Both the position numbers and the translations under genes were made by a program. This document shows positions 18,150-27,534 of a stretch of DNA of 64,000 nt, piece by piece (positions within the stretch are counted from its first letter, which is position 1; each line of letters starts with the position of its first letter). The notes below the pieces were generated by a model that saw nothing but the letters and a program-made list of their open reading frames with translations, searched no databases and was not told the origin of the DNA. Source of the stretch: UBA9926 sp913064795. GTDB taxonomy: Bacteria > Pseudomonadota > Gammaproteobacteria > Pseudomonadales > Azotimanducaceae. The stretch spans positions 930,001 through 994,000 of the forward strand of contig JBJKZD010000009.1 in the NCBI GenBank assembly GCA_045560765.1. The letters are read 5' to 3'.

Positions 18150-18418
18150 GAACAGCCCTGAGCGTTTTTTGTGAACAGCCCTGAGCGTTTTTTGTGAACA
18201 GCCCTGAGCGTTTTTTGTGAACAGCCCTGAGCGTTTTTTGTGAACAGCCCTGAGCGTTTTTTGTGAACAGCCCTGAGCGTTTTTTGTGAACAGCCCTGAG
18301 CTGCTTTTGTGAACAGCCCTGAGCGTGCTTTTGTGAACAGCCCTGAGCGTTTTTTGTGAACAGCCCTGAGCTGCTTTTGTGAACAGCCCTGAGCGTTTTT
18401 TGTGAACAGCCCTGAGCG
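18150..18418. repeat. 23-bp tandem repeat, 12 units
   Basis: The unit is GAACAGCCCTGAGCG plus TTTTTTGT. Unit starts are 18150, 18173, 18196, 18219, 18242, 18265, 18288, 18311, 18335, 18358, 18381 and 18404 (the last is partial). Units 7 and 10 carry CTGCTTTT, and unit 8 has 24 bases with CGTGCTTTT. Six consecutive units are identical. There are no spacers, so it is not a CRISPR. It separates the PHP hydrolase from a reverse-strand KAS III remnant. Each unit ends in a T-run, but no strong stem precedes it. Confidence 0.95.
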
Positions 18419-18475
18419 ACGGGGAGCGCGCGTGGCGCCCCTCGTACCGGTCCCGAGCAACCAGCCTTAAAGGGG

Positions 18476-18786
18476 TTACAGCTTTCTGAGCACTAGACTG
18501 CCGATAGAGTAGCCTGCGCCAAAAGAGCAAATGACCCCAAGATCGCCAGCTCCTAAATCTTCATGGTGGAGCTTGAACGCAATCAATGACCCTGCCGATG
18601 CCGTATTGGCGTACTGGTCCAGCACGACGGGAGCCTCACCGGGGTTCGGATTCCGGCCAAGCAAGCGTCGGGCAATGAGTTCATTCATGTTGATGTTGGC
18701 CTGGTGCAGCCACCATCGTTTGATATCGCTCACCGCCAGTAGACCTGGCCGACCAACAAACGACGCTATTCTGATTTCCGGCACAT
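18476..18786 (-). pseudogene. 3-oxoacyl-ACP synthase III family, C-terminal remnant
   Basis: About 100 residues of the KAS III C-terminus: IKRWWLHQANINMNELIARR carries the catalytic His of the family, VLDQYANTASAGSLIAF the catalytic Asn, and DLGVICSFGAGYSIGS the final motif. The catalytic-Cys half is missing. At 18787 the sequence changes to the tail of an IS91-like transposase on the opposite strand, which explains the truncation. The stop and downstream end are intact. Confidence 0.85.
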
Positions 18787-18970
18787 CGACTACACACCGA
18801 TGACGGTTTCCATCGACCAGAGTTTGGATTCTAGAGACATATGGCCGAATTTCTGATGCTCAACTCATTTAATTCGTAGATGAGGCAGCGGAAAGAGGGG
18901 GTGACAGGCGACTCCCGGGGATTACGATACTTTTCTGAATGTTGAAAAAGAGTGTTTATTCTTACTAACC
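18787..18970 (+). mobile_element. IS91-like oriIS end with transposase tail (copy D)
   Basis: The forward strand encodes IDYTPMTVSIDQSLDSRDIW then PNF and TGA at 18854-18856, homologous to the C-terminus of the transposase fragment at 23362. It continues through GGGGATTACGATACTTTTCTG to the shared edge TTCTTACTAACC at 18970. It is in the same orientation as copy E at 23805, and the two enclose the CoA-transferase/amidohydrolase pair. Confidence 0.75.
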
Positions 18971-19196
18971 GCGCGCTAAGCAACGATTAAAAAACGCGAT
19001 TTAACTCACAACCTCTCTGGTGTAATTCTCATCAGGGTTAGCGTCTAACAGCTGGAGCGGACGTAGTTTTTAGGCCACGCCAACGCCTGCCATACTCAGG
19101 GCAACACGGGAAAAGAACCGTTGTTTGCTCTATTCACGGATGGTTCCGAGCGCTGGGAGAATTTTGTAATCCAGCAGTGCCAAGCTCGAACAGGAA

Positions 19197-21527
19197 CTAA
19201 CCAAGGCGTTCCTTGCCAGTAATACCCGCGGCGACGAGCGCTTGATATTCCTCATGGTCAAGGCCCAACTCCTCTGAGAACACCTGCTCGCTATGCTCGC
19301 CAAAACAAGGTGCGTGACGAACCTCTGCCTGTCTCGTATTGTGCATCACCCACGGCATCACCGGTATTAAATGGGTCCCCGTTTCAGGGTGAGTGACGGG
19401 TCGCAGAAACTGTCGTTCGGAAAATTGCGGTGTAGAGTCGCGATAGATCGGCATGAATTCTGCGCAGACAGCAGCGCAGACACCTGCTTGCTGCAGCAAC
19501 TTCTCTTGCGTTGTTGCATCACTGTTTGAGAATGAAGTGCTGAGTATCGCTTCCAGTTCCGCCTCATTTTCTTTTCTGGCAGACATCGAGCTGAAACGTT
19601 CGTCGCGGAATAGCTCCGGTTTGTCCAGACACTGACAAAGTGCAGTAAACGCATCGTCATTTTCAGCGGCAACCGCGATCCACGCATCATTTGCACATTC
19701 AAAGATGCCATGTGGCGCAATATGTGGATGCCGATTACCTGACGGCTTTCTCACATGACCGGTCGTGCCATATTCAAGGATGGCGTCTCCGACCTGCAGG
19801 CTCACTGCTTCCATCATGGCGGCGTCAATACGTTGGCCTTCACCCGTATGTTTACGGTGATGGATCGCAGCGAGAATACTGGCAGCAAGGTAGTAACCAG
19901 AGATTGGGTCAGGAATGAGCCCACCTGTACTCATCGCCTCGTCACCCTCGTACCCGTGAATAGACGCGAGCCCCGCCATTGGTTCCGTGGTCGCACCATT
20001 GGCTGGGTATTCAGCCAGAGGGCCCTGTCGACCATAACCGGAAACAGACGCAAAAATCATGTCCGGTCGTCTCTCCTGCAAGGATTCCAGGGTGACGTCC
20101 CAGTTTGTCATGACATGAGGGCTGAAGTTATCTACCAGCACATCGAAGTTGCCAATCATGTTCCAGAACATCTCTTTGCCCCTTGCATCCGTAACGTCGA
20201 GGGTGATGGCGCGTTTGTTTAGGTTGACGGAGTTGTACATGCCATTGGTGTTCAACGGGCTTTGCTTAATCTCGCTATTGCGAACGGACGGCGGGACCGG
20301 TGATCCTGCTCCACGCCAGACGTCCGGGCGTTTTACAGATTCAATTTGGACAACATCAGCGCCAAGCAATGACAGGATTTCGGTGGCAAATGTCCCTGCC
20401 CAGGCTTGAGTGAAACAAAGCACCCGAATACCAGCTAGGGGCTGATCACTAGTGCGTTCCTCGTTCAGTTTTGCGGACGTTGTAAAGTCACAGTCATCCG
20501 CCAGCCGCGGCGCAGGATTTCGTAGTTGCCAAGGTGTGCCTGACAGTTTGCTGATGGCGCCGGGCGCAACAACCTCTTTTTCATTGATGCGCACCGTGAC
20601 CAGGAAGTCTCTTTTATGCAGTTGTTCACATTCGGTGAGCTCACGAGCATCCTGCACAACTCCTGCAATGCAACGATGTTCAGCGAGGCCGTGGAAAAGC
20701 GCCCACTTATCCTTGCCAATTGATGCCGCTGACAAGCCATCGCGCACCGGGGCTGGGTCCTGTTGGTGTCGACCCCACGCACTGACATACCGCTCATCTT
20801 CAGCAAGCTCTGGCTGATCAAGAAAATGCAGCGCATCACGCCATCGCTGCCAATCGCCAAAGCCGTAGTTAATCCACCCATCTGCGGTTTGCCACAACGG
20901 ACCCGCTCGGCCGCGGTGGCGCTTGCGGTTAGGACCGTACGCCAGAGATTCTCCGCCAATGAAAATACCCATGATGGCCCAGGGTGAACAAGTGAGCGCA
21001 GTCGCTTCCAGCTCGGAGACATCAACACATTCAGAGCCACCGCGAACAAGAGCAGCGCAGGCTGCAATGAACCCTGCCACACCCGCGATATATCCGGACT
21101 GATACACAGGTAATTGCAGTGGCGGTTCTCCCGAAAAACGGTTGATTGTTGCCCAGCCTGAGCGGGCACAATGGGTGAGGTTATTACCGGGAAAGCCTGA
21201 CCACGGCCCGCGCAAACCATGTGGCGTGATAGAGAGGTGCACTTTGCCCTCTAATCCTTCGGGTACCGCCTCTGACAAACAGTTGGTGACAACAACGTCC
21301 GCCTGATCGACCAGTTCAGATAAATCTCTTGTCGACCACGCTTTGTTCCAGTTTGCATATTGAAACATTAGTGAACTGCCAGGATCGTCCGTTGGCTCTG
21401 CATCTAATGCAGCAGAGGTCATAATGACATCGCCACCAAAATCAGCAAAAAGCCGGGCCGCCCAGGCACCGGACAAACGCGTTGACAGGTCAAGTATACG
21501 AACGTCCCGGAGTGCACCTTGCATCAT
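19197..21527 (-). CDS. CaiB/BaiF family III CoA-transferase, two-domain fusion
   Basis: About 776 residues made of two CaiB-like halves. The first starts LRDVRILDLSTRLSGAWAAR, the second (about residue 370) starts LAGIRVLCFTQAWAGTFATE and runs through GADVVQIESVKRPD and HHRKHTGEGQRIDAAMMEA. The second half has IPDPISGYYLAASIL, where the Asp fits the catalytic Asp; the equivalent in the first half reads PVYQSGYIAG, so that half probably lacks it. Family III enzymes move CoA between carboxylic acids. The ATG at 21527 (ATGATG, with AGGG upstream) is chosen since it starts seven bases after the amidohydrolase stop. The pair is probably one operon. Confidence 0.88.
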   Translation of the reverse strand: MMQGALRDVRILDLSTRLSGAWAARLFADFGGDVIMTSAALDAEPTDDPGSSLMFQYANWNKAWSTRDLSELVDQADVVVTNCLSEAVPEGLEGKVHLSITPHGLRGPWSGFPGNNLTHCARSGWATINRFSGEPPLQLPVYQSGYIAGVAGFIAACAALVRGGSECVDVSELEATALTCSPWAIMGIFIGGESLAYGPNRKRHRGRAGPLWQTADGWINYGFGDWQRWRDALHFLDQPELAEDERYVSAWGRHQQDPAPVRDGLSAASIGKDKWALFHGLAEHRCIAGVVQDARELTECEQLHKRDFLVTVRINEKEVVAPGAISKLSGTPWQLRNPAPRLADDCDFTTSAKLNEERTSDQPLAGIRVLCFTQAWAGTFATEILSLLGADVVQIESVKRPDVWRGAGSPVPPSVRNSEIKQSPLNTNGMYNSVNLNKRAITLDVTDARGKEMFWNMIGNFDVLVDNFSPHVMTNWDVTLESLQERRPDMIFASVSGYGRQGPLAEYPANGATTEPMAGLASIHGYEGDEAMSTGGLIPDPISGYYLAASILAAIHHRKHTGEGQRIDAAMMEAVSLQVGDAILEYGTTGHVRKPSGNRHPHIAPHGIFECANDAWIAVAAENDDAFTALCQCLDKPELFRDERFSSMSARKENEAELEAILSTSFSNSDATTQEKLLQQAGVCAAVCAEFMPIYRDSTPQFSERQFLRPVTHPETGTHLIPVMPWVMHNTRQAEVRHAPCFGEHSEQVFSEELGLDHEEYQALVAAGITGKERLG

Positions 21528-21534
21528 CTTGACC

Positions 21535-23247
21535 CTATGCGCCGTTACGCAATACACGACCGGGCCGTGTGCCGGTCAGCTCATCGTTTTGAAGTATCAC
21601 CTGGCCGTTAACAATCGTATTCCTGTAGCCGACGGCTCGCTGAATCAGTCGCGGCGCATTCCCCGGAAAGTCGTATACCCGCTTAGGCTGGCGCTCTTCG
21701 ACAAGATCGATATCAAGAATATTGATATCTGCCTTCATGCCAACAGCAAGTGTGCCGCGGTCGTTCAGTCCTAACACTGTCGCCTGCTTGCTGGTGAGCA
21801 TCTGAATGGCTTCTTCAATTGAGAAGACCCCCCGGTCTCTGTACCAGTACGAAAGGAAAAAGCTGGTCCAACCGGCGTCCATGATCATGCTCACATGAGC
21901 ACCGGCATCGCCAACGCCGGGAACAATCCAGTCCGCACTCATATATCCCGGCAACGCGTCATAGTCCTCATTCACAAAACGCACGTGGAACAGCCCCTCG
22001 CCTTCAGACTCAATCATCAGGCGAAGCCAGGTTTCAACAGGATGCTCATCATTGGCTTCAGCAATTGCACCCAGGGTGCGCGATGCCTCTGCTGAATAGT
22101 TTGGTCGCTCTTCAATGCCCATCCAAAAGGTCTTGGCTGGTGGCAAAAAGAATCGCGACGATGACATGGTGTGGCCAATAGATGGCGCAGCTTCCATTTG
22201 TTTGCCTTCCTCTACCAGTCTTGCGTATAAATCGGGATCCTGAATGGCGGCCAATCTTTCCTCTACCGGCATAGCTCGCAATTCGCGCCACGCTGCGCCC
22301 TTTAATCGGAAACCGAAAAGCACATCGGTCTTGAGACCCGAGAGGAATGCAGCTGCGCGCGGTTGTGTTGTGCCAAAGATGTTGAGTCCTTCTTCCTGCA
22401 TTGCTGTGATTGCAGGCTGATAGGCACTGGCACCGTCCTCACCTGGCAGCCAAGGCGCGCTGAATAACATTCTGGTGCCTGCTGCCTTGAGCTGCTTGCG
22501 CATCAGCGCCATCTCCACATCTAGTGGATCACTTTCGATGACACTTTGAAGCATACCGCCGTGTTCGCCGACGGCCTTTGCGATCGCAATAAACTCTTCA
22601 TCTTCTGCAAATGTACCGGGAATGCAGCGGCCATCAGGCATGCGATGCGCCTTCAGGCGGTTAATCGAGAAACCAACTGCACCGTCACGAACCGATTCAC
22701 CGGCGAGTTTTGCAATCTGCTCAATTTCTTCGGCTGTCGGCTGCTGATCAATCGCCCGCTCACCCATCACGTAAAATCGGATGGCTGCATGACCGACCAG
22801 GCCGACGACGTTAACGGCGGGATTCAGTTTCTCGATGGAATCCAGATACTCGCCATAGGAATTCCAGTCCCAGGCAAGTCCAGTCAGGATGGCATGGGTA
22901 GGAATGTCTTCCACAGATTCCATCATGCCAGCCAGCAATTTTTTATCGGCGTCCCTGACTGGCGCAAACGTGACACCACAGTTACCCATCAGGGCAGTGG
23001 TCACACCGTGCCAGGATGCTGGCGTAAGCAGTGGATCCCAGCCGATCTGCGCATCAAAATGCGTATGCAGATCAATAAATCCAGGGCTGACAATGTCACC
23101 TGCTGCGTCTATTTCAGTGCTGCCTGAGCTTGCGACTTCACCCATGGCAACAATCTCATCACCCTTGATACCGATATCTCCGCGATAGGCAGGTGTACCA
23201 ATCCCATCAACAATCCGCCCATTACGAATCACCAGGTCGTATGTCAT
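21535..23247 (-). CDS. D-aminoacylase / N-acyl-D-amino-acid deacylase family amidohydrolase
   Basis: 570 residues of the TIM-barrel amidohydrolase superfamily: the N-terminal beta domain (YDLVIRNGRIVDGIGTPAYR), the metal-binding FIDLHTHFDAQIGWDP near residue 60, GNCGVTFAPVR, the lysine/His region VGHAAIRFYVMG, and the C-terminal GDAGAHVSMIMDAGW followed by DINILDIDLVEERQ. GGGGGAAAAGAA precedes the ATG. In the N-acyl-D-aspartate/glutamate deacylase group such enzymes release D-amino acids, but many uncharacterised relatives sit with CaiB CoA-transferases. The exact substrate is open. Confidence 0.88.
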   Translation of the reverse strand: MTYDLVIRNGRIVDGIGTPAYRGDIGIKGDEIVAMGEVASSGSTEIDAAGDIVSPGFIDLHTHFDAQIGWDPLLTPASWHGVTTALMGNCGVTFAPVRDADKKLLAGMMESVEDIPTHAILTGLAWDWNSYGEYLDSIEKLNPAVNVVGLVGHAAIRFYVMGERAIDQQPTAEEIEQIAKLAGESVRDGAVGFSINRLKAHRMPDGRCIPGTFAEDEEFIAIAKAVGEHGGMLQSVIESDPLDVEMALMRKQLKAAGTRMLFSAPWLPGEDGASAYQPAITAMQEEGLNIFGTTQPRAAAFLSGLKTDVLFGFRLKGAAWRELRAMPVEERLAAIQDPDLYARLVEEGKQMEAAPSIGHTMSSSRFFLPPAKTFWMGIEERPNYSAEASRTLGAIAEANDEHPVETWLRLMIESEGEGLFHVRFVNEDYDALPGYMSADWIVPGVGDAGAHVSMIMDAGWTSFFLSYWYRDRGVFSIEEAIQMLTSKQATVLGLNDRGTLAVGMKADINILDIDLVEERQPKRVYDFPGNAPRLIQRAVGYRNTIVNGQVILQNDELTGTRPGRVLRNGA

Positions 23248-23354
23248 TTCTTTTCCCCCACCATCTTTTTCTAGTGACTGAGTCAGGTACCTGTTTCTTG
23301 TGCTTCTCAGTATTGATCTATTTGGTCGAGCAACTCAATGCTTACCTGAAAGGC

Positions 23355-23805
23355 ATCTCCGATGCCAAAGGTTAATGCTGGCCCGTCAAACCGCCTACTT
23401 TTGATGACCTGGGCGCAGCGGCTCAAGCGTGTGTTTTCCATCGATATTGAGACATGTGAAAAGTATAGCGGACCCGTTCGAATCATTGCATCTATAGAGG
23501 ATTTCGATGTTATCCAAAAGATCCTGAAACATCTGGGGCTGGATCAGGTCGGTGATCCTCAGAACCCCTCACCGCCGTTAGACCTGCCCGACAAACGACA
23601 CTATTTTGAATTCCAGCCCGTCGACTACGGATCGGTGACGGTCTCGAACGACCGAGATTCGGATTCTATAGACAAAACGCCGAATTTCTAATGCCCAATT
23701 GATTCAGCTCGTGAGGGAAACAGGGGATAGAGGAGATTACGGGCAACTCCTAGGGATGACGATACTTTTCTGAATGTTCAAAAGGGGTGTTTATTTTCAC
23801 TAACC
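23355..23805 (+). mobile_element. IS91-family transposase remnant with oriIS end (copy E)
   Basis: An ORF from 23362 to 23691 encodes the C-terminal transposase domain: MTWAQRLKRVFSIDIETCEK and then IQKILKHLGLDQ, typical for IS91-family Y2 transposases. The zinc-knuckle CEKCGG is degenerated to CEKYSG. The first 40 bases match sequence at about 51910-51948, which precedes the middle of the transposase there, so the core was deleted here. The right edge TTCACTAACC at 23805 is the shared end. The adjoining deacylase operon lies on the side that one-ended transposition would capture. Confidence 0.82.
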
Positions 23806-23929
23806 GTTGCGACTGAGGTACATTATTAATCTGGTTTTTACTATCGTTTAATATTTAGCCTTTCTGTTTAATCTGCGCTTAATTCTGCGTGTTTAGTATT
23901 TGAATCTAACTTTATCAAGAGAGATTCAA

Positions 23930-25837
23930 ATGATTCCTTCTCCATTTCGAGTTACGATATTGGCTGTTCTAGTTGCGCTTTCAGGATGTGACGGCGATGA
24001 CGGCGCAGTTGGCTCCACTGGTCCTGCCGGCGCAACAGGCGCTGCTGGTCCTGCCGGCGCAACAGGTGCTGCTGGTCCAACGGGCGCGCCAGGCGCAGAT
24101 AACGAGCGCTCCACCGTCCAGTTAAAATTTCTTGGTCGCGGGCGCAATCCAGCGGCAGAATTTGACGAAAGTGCTGCAGAAATCGTAGCTTTCGATCCTG
24201 CCAGCCAATTGAGCTTCGTCGTTAACGCTCAGTCTGGCAACGTTGATATTTTTAACATGGCGGCACCAGTAAGCCCTACCTTCGATTCTTCGCTCGAGGT
24301 CGCAGCGGATGTAGCTAGCAACGTAGTCGCAGTCGGCGATGCATCAGAGTTGGGCGCTGTAAACAGTGTAGCAGTGCATGGTGCCAGCAACACCTTGGCA
24401 GTAGCCATCGAAGCCGACACGAAACAGGACAATGGCTATGTGGCATTTTATCAAGCTTCCGACGGTACCTTCTTAAGCGCCGTAGAGGCTGGCGCATTGC
24501 CAGACATGCTAACTTTCACTCCTGATGGCAACAAAGTTCTGGTTGCTAACGAAGGAGAGCCTAACGGTGCCTATACCGTTGATCCTGAAGGCACAGTATC
24601 GGTCATTGACATGTCAGCTGGAGCAGCAGCCGTCACGGATGCAGACGTTACCTCGATCAACTTTCAAGCATTCAACGGTACGGACATGGGTGATGTGCGC
24701 GTGTTCGGTCCCGGTGCTACGGTAGCTCAGGATCTCGAACCAGAGTACATTACTATCTCAGCCGATGGCGGCACTGCTTGGGTTGCGTTGCAGGAAAACA
24801 ATGCTTTTGTTGAAATCGATGTTGATACCGCCACCGTCACGGCTATCTGGTCTCTGGGGTTTAAAAACCACCGACTTATCGGTAATGAGCTTGATGCCAG
24901 CGACCGAGATGACACGATCAATATCCGAAATTGGCCGGTATATGGTATGTACCAACCGGATGCCATCGCCTCCTATGAATTTGATGGCAACACTTATCTG
25001 GTTACTGCCAACGAAGGAGATGGACGGGAATATTTTGACGAGAGCATAGCGGAAGCGGACTGTGTTCCGCCTGTGGGATTCGATTTTGACGACGACGATG
25101 GGTGCTTGGTCTTTATCGATGAATTTGATGTCGACGATCTATTGAAAGCCGGAGCAGCCATTAGCCTGCCAGCAGCAGATTATGCATCCTTCCTGATTGA
25201 GATCGACGGTGATGGTGCATTAACAAATGCCGATTTGCGAGCCGATGAGGCGCTCGGTCGCTATCAAGTTACTTCGACCCAAGGCTTTGAGGGCAATTGC
25301 AATTTCACTGACGGCGATCTCGAGGGTTGTGACTATACGAAGTTGTATGGTTTCGGTGGTCGGTCATTCTCCATTTTCAATGCTTCCTCTCGCGAGCTCG
25401 TATTTGATAGCGGCAGCGATTTTGAGCGTATTACAGCTCAGCTGCTTGGAGACGATTTCAACAGCGACAATGACGAAAATAACTCTGGTGATTCACGTAG
25501 TGATGCTAAAGGCCCTGAGCCTGAGGGCGTTACCATCGGGAAGATAAGTGGTAAAACTTATGCATTTATCGCGCTTGAGCGCGTGGGTGGGATCATGGTC
25601 TATGATATCTCCGTGCCTCAACGTAGTGAATTTGTGCAATATCTTAATAGCCGGGATTTCGCCATTGCCGATGTTGAAGATCCATTGAATGCTGACAGTG
25701 TAGATCTTGGGCCTGAAAGCTTGGCTTTCGTGCCTGCGGTAGATAGCCCCAATGGCAATGCGCTCTTACTGGTAGGGCACGAAGTCAGCGGCACCCTAGC
25801 AGTTTATGAGATTGCAATCGTGAACCTAGGCGAGTGA
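23930..25837 (+). CDS. Choice-of-anchor-I-type beta-propeller lipoprotein with collagen-like linker
   Basis: 635 residues. The N-terminus has a signal with lipobox ALSGC, followed by about nine Gly-X-Y triplets (GPAGATGAAGPAGATGAAG), a collagen-like linker. The body resembles the choice-of-anchor I domain, a propeller related to alkaline-phosphatase-type proteins (LPDMLTFTPDGNKVLVANEG, EPEYITISADGGTAWVALQE, and a C-terminal ALLLVGHEVSGTLAVYEI). Asp-rich loops suggest calcium binding. It likely sits on the cell surface. The ATG at 23930 is taken because it opens the signal; the upstream TTG adds ten non-signal residues. The promoter would lie in the 125 bases after copy E. Confidence 0.78.
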   Translation: MIPSPFRVTILAVLVALSGCDGDDGAVGSTGPAGATGAAGPAGATGAAGPTGAPGADNERSTVQLKFLGRGRNPAAEFDESAAEIVAFDPASQLSFVVNAQSGNVDIFNMAAPVSPTFDSSLEVAADVASNVVAVGDASELGAVNSVAVHGASNTLAVAIEADTKQDNGYVAFYQASDGTFLSAVEAGALPDMLTFTPDGNKVLVANEGEPNGAYTVDPEGTVSVIDMSAGAAAVTDADVTSINFQAFNGTDMGDVRVFGPGATVAQDLEPEYITISADGGTAWVALQENNAFVEIDVDTATVTAIWSLGFKNHRLIGNELDASDRDDTINIRNWPVYGMYQPDAIASYEFDGNTYLVTANEGDGREYFDESIAEADCVPPVGFDFDDDDGCLVFIDEFDVDDLLKAGAAISLPAADYASFLIEIDGDGALTNADLRADEALGRYQVTSTQGFEGNCNFTDGDLEGCDYTKLYGFGGRSFSIFNASSRELVFDSGSDFERITAQLLGDDFNSDNDENNSGDSRSDAKGPEPEGVTIGKISGKTYAFIALERVGGIMVYDISVPQRSEFVQYLNSRDFAIADVEDPLNADSVDLGPESLAFVPAVDSPNGNALLLVGHEVSGTLAVYEIAIVNLGE

Positions 25838-26066
25838 TACCGTAATCAGCCAGAGTAACAATGACGTCTCGAGCACAGAAACCTTTCCTAGGGATGACGT
25901 GCTCGATGATTTCAGCGTTACAGAAGACGACAAACTAAAGAAGACAGATGTAACTGGCCCTTGGGCAAGCGATGGAATCTGAAAATTAAGCAAGCAGACT
26001 ATCACGGCTTGCAGGAGGGCTAGGCGACCCTGATCAACTATCAACCAAGAGCGCCTGGCACTGAGG

Positions 26067-26264
26067 TTAGACGGAATATGTTTCGGCAGTAGTGGCGCTT
26101 TTTAGTGTGTGCTCTACGGCGATAGGTAAAAATACCGTGACGTTAGTACCTACCCCAGGGGCGGATTCGATATCTATGGTTCCTCCCGCAATTTCAAGAC
26201 TGCTTTTCACAGCGCTGAGCCCCATGCCACGCCCAGGGTCCTTGGTAACTGAGTAAAAAGGATC
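26067..26264 (-). pseudogene. Sensor histidine kinase, C-terminal ATPase remnant
   Basis: The reverse strand encodes the last 66 residues of a HATPase_c domain: DPFYSVTKDPGRGMGLSAVK (the G1/G2 boxes) and IDIESAPGVGTNVTVFLP. The N, dimerisation and sensor parts are absent. At about 26262 it changes into an MFS gene on the other strand, a deletion or rearrangement junction. Confidence 0.75.
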
Positions 26265-27503
26265 CAATGGCCGGCGCTATTTCCGACAGCTACCGCAGCA
26301 GATTTGGCAGACGCCACGCTTTGATGCTGATGTCTATTATCCCCTCTTGTGGCGCGATGTATGCCTTGTTTGCTCCACCTGAGAATCTTAGTCATGCAGC
26401 TCTTGCGGCCTGGCTACTGTTTAGCACCGTTACTCTGCGAGTGAGTTTCTCCTTCTTTGCCGTGCCGTGCCGTGCCGTGCCGTGGGGAGCCATCGCCGCG
26501 GAGCTCTCGTAGGACTATGACGAACGGACTGTCATCATCGCCTATCGCATGCTGATCGGCCTCGTGGGCGGCGGACTGTTCATCTTCTTTATTTATGATG
26601 TGTTCCCCGCATCGGACAGTTTCGATAATGGGCTCTTTGATTCCAGCAATTATCAACCCTTTGCGCTGATCGTCCCCCACGTTGACGTTTGTTTGGATGA
26701 CCTTTTCTACCGTCGCCACGCTCAATCAAGTCAAATACTTACCCCAACCCGCCTCCGAGGTGCCAACGATCGCGCCAAAGGAGATGCTCTTTCGCATTAT
26801 CGAGGCGCTAAAAAACACTTACTTCCGGGTACTGTTTATTGCAACGCTGGTAGCGTCGGCGGTACTCGGTACCGGACAAGTCTTTGACACCTACATGAAT
26901 ACTTTTTTCTGGGGCTTTGGGCCCACGGAACTAAAGTGGTTCTCCCTGGCTATTCTGGGCATGCTCCTTACGATTCTGACCATCCGCCCTTTGCAGGCAA
27001 GATTCGAAAAACGCGACCTGGTGTTGTTCGCAATCGTTTCCGTTTCTGTGCTACAGGTGCTCAAGGTCTCTCTCCGATTCGCTGGCTGGCTACCGGACAA
27101 TGGCGACCCATGGCTGTTGCAGATCTTAGTGTTGCATGCCCTGGTAACCGGATATTTCGTTTCCCTCACGCTCATGATGTTTGCATCGATGATGGCCGAT
27201 ATCGCAGACCATCAGGAGCTACAAAATGGGTTGCGCTAGGAAGGTATTTTTTCAGGCGGCATCGCATTTTCAGGCAAAGTGACGACTGGTTTTGGTCTGA
27301 TCCTTGGGGGGTTGCTATTGGATTTGGTCATCGTTTTTCCAACGGGTCTACAACCGGGAGAAGTGGCACAAGACGTTCTCGTGCGCATGGCCATCATCGA
27401 CGGCATTATAATGCCCGCATTGAATGCGATTCCCTTCGCACTACTACTCAAATACAAACGTCAATCGGGCCAGTGTGCACGAGAGTCCAAAGTGACCAAC
27501 TGA
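26262..27503 (+). pseudogene. GPH-family (melibiose-type) sugar transporter, decayed
   Basis: Pieces of one MFS/GPH symporter are found in order: AGAISDSYRSRFGRRHALML, then TFVWMTFSTVATLNQVKYLP, LVLFAIVSVSVLQVLKVSLR, MMADIADHQELQNGLR and GGIAFSGKVTTGFGLILGGL. It has four lesions. The N-terminus is missing. TAG at 26510-26512 replaces the expected Glu. One C is inserted in the run 26674-26678 and shifts the frame. TAG at 27237-27239 falls where Gln is expected. In addition, CCGTG is repeated five times near 26460, adding five residues. It is convergent with the sulfatase and related to the intact transporter at 56268. Confidence 0.9.
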
Positions 27504-27534
27504 ACGCCAGAAGGCAATCAGCCCTGGAGCCAGA

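Noticed and set aside
18150..18418. CRISPR array
   Set aside because: Units follow each other without spacers, and no cas genes are near.
18021..18530. Reverse-strand ORFs of 169 and 113 residues over the 23-bp array, with a 23-residue protein repeat
   Set aside because: The unit is not a multiple of three and lacks stops, so any frame stays open and gives a 23-residue period. They overlap the end of a real gene and have no ribosome site.
26510..27239. Recoding of TAG (readthrough or special amino acid) in the transporter
   Set aside because: The gene also lacks its N-terminus and has a frameshift; ordinary decay is simpler.
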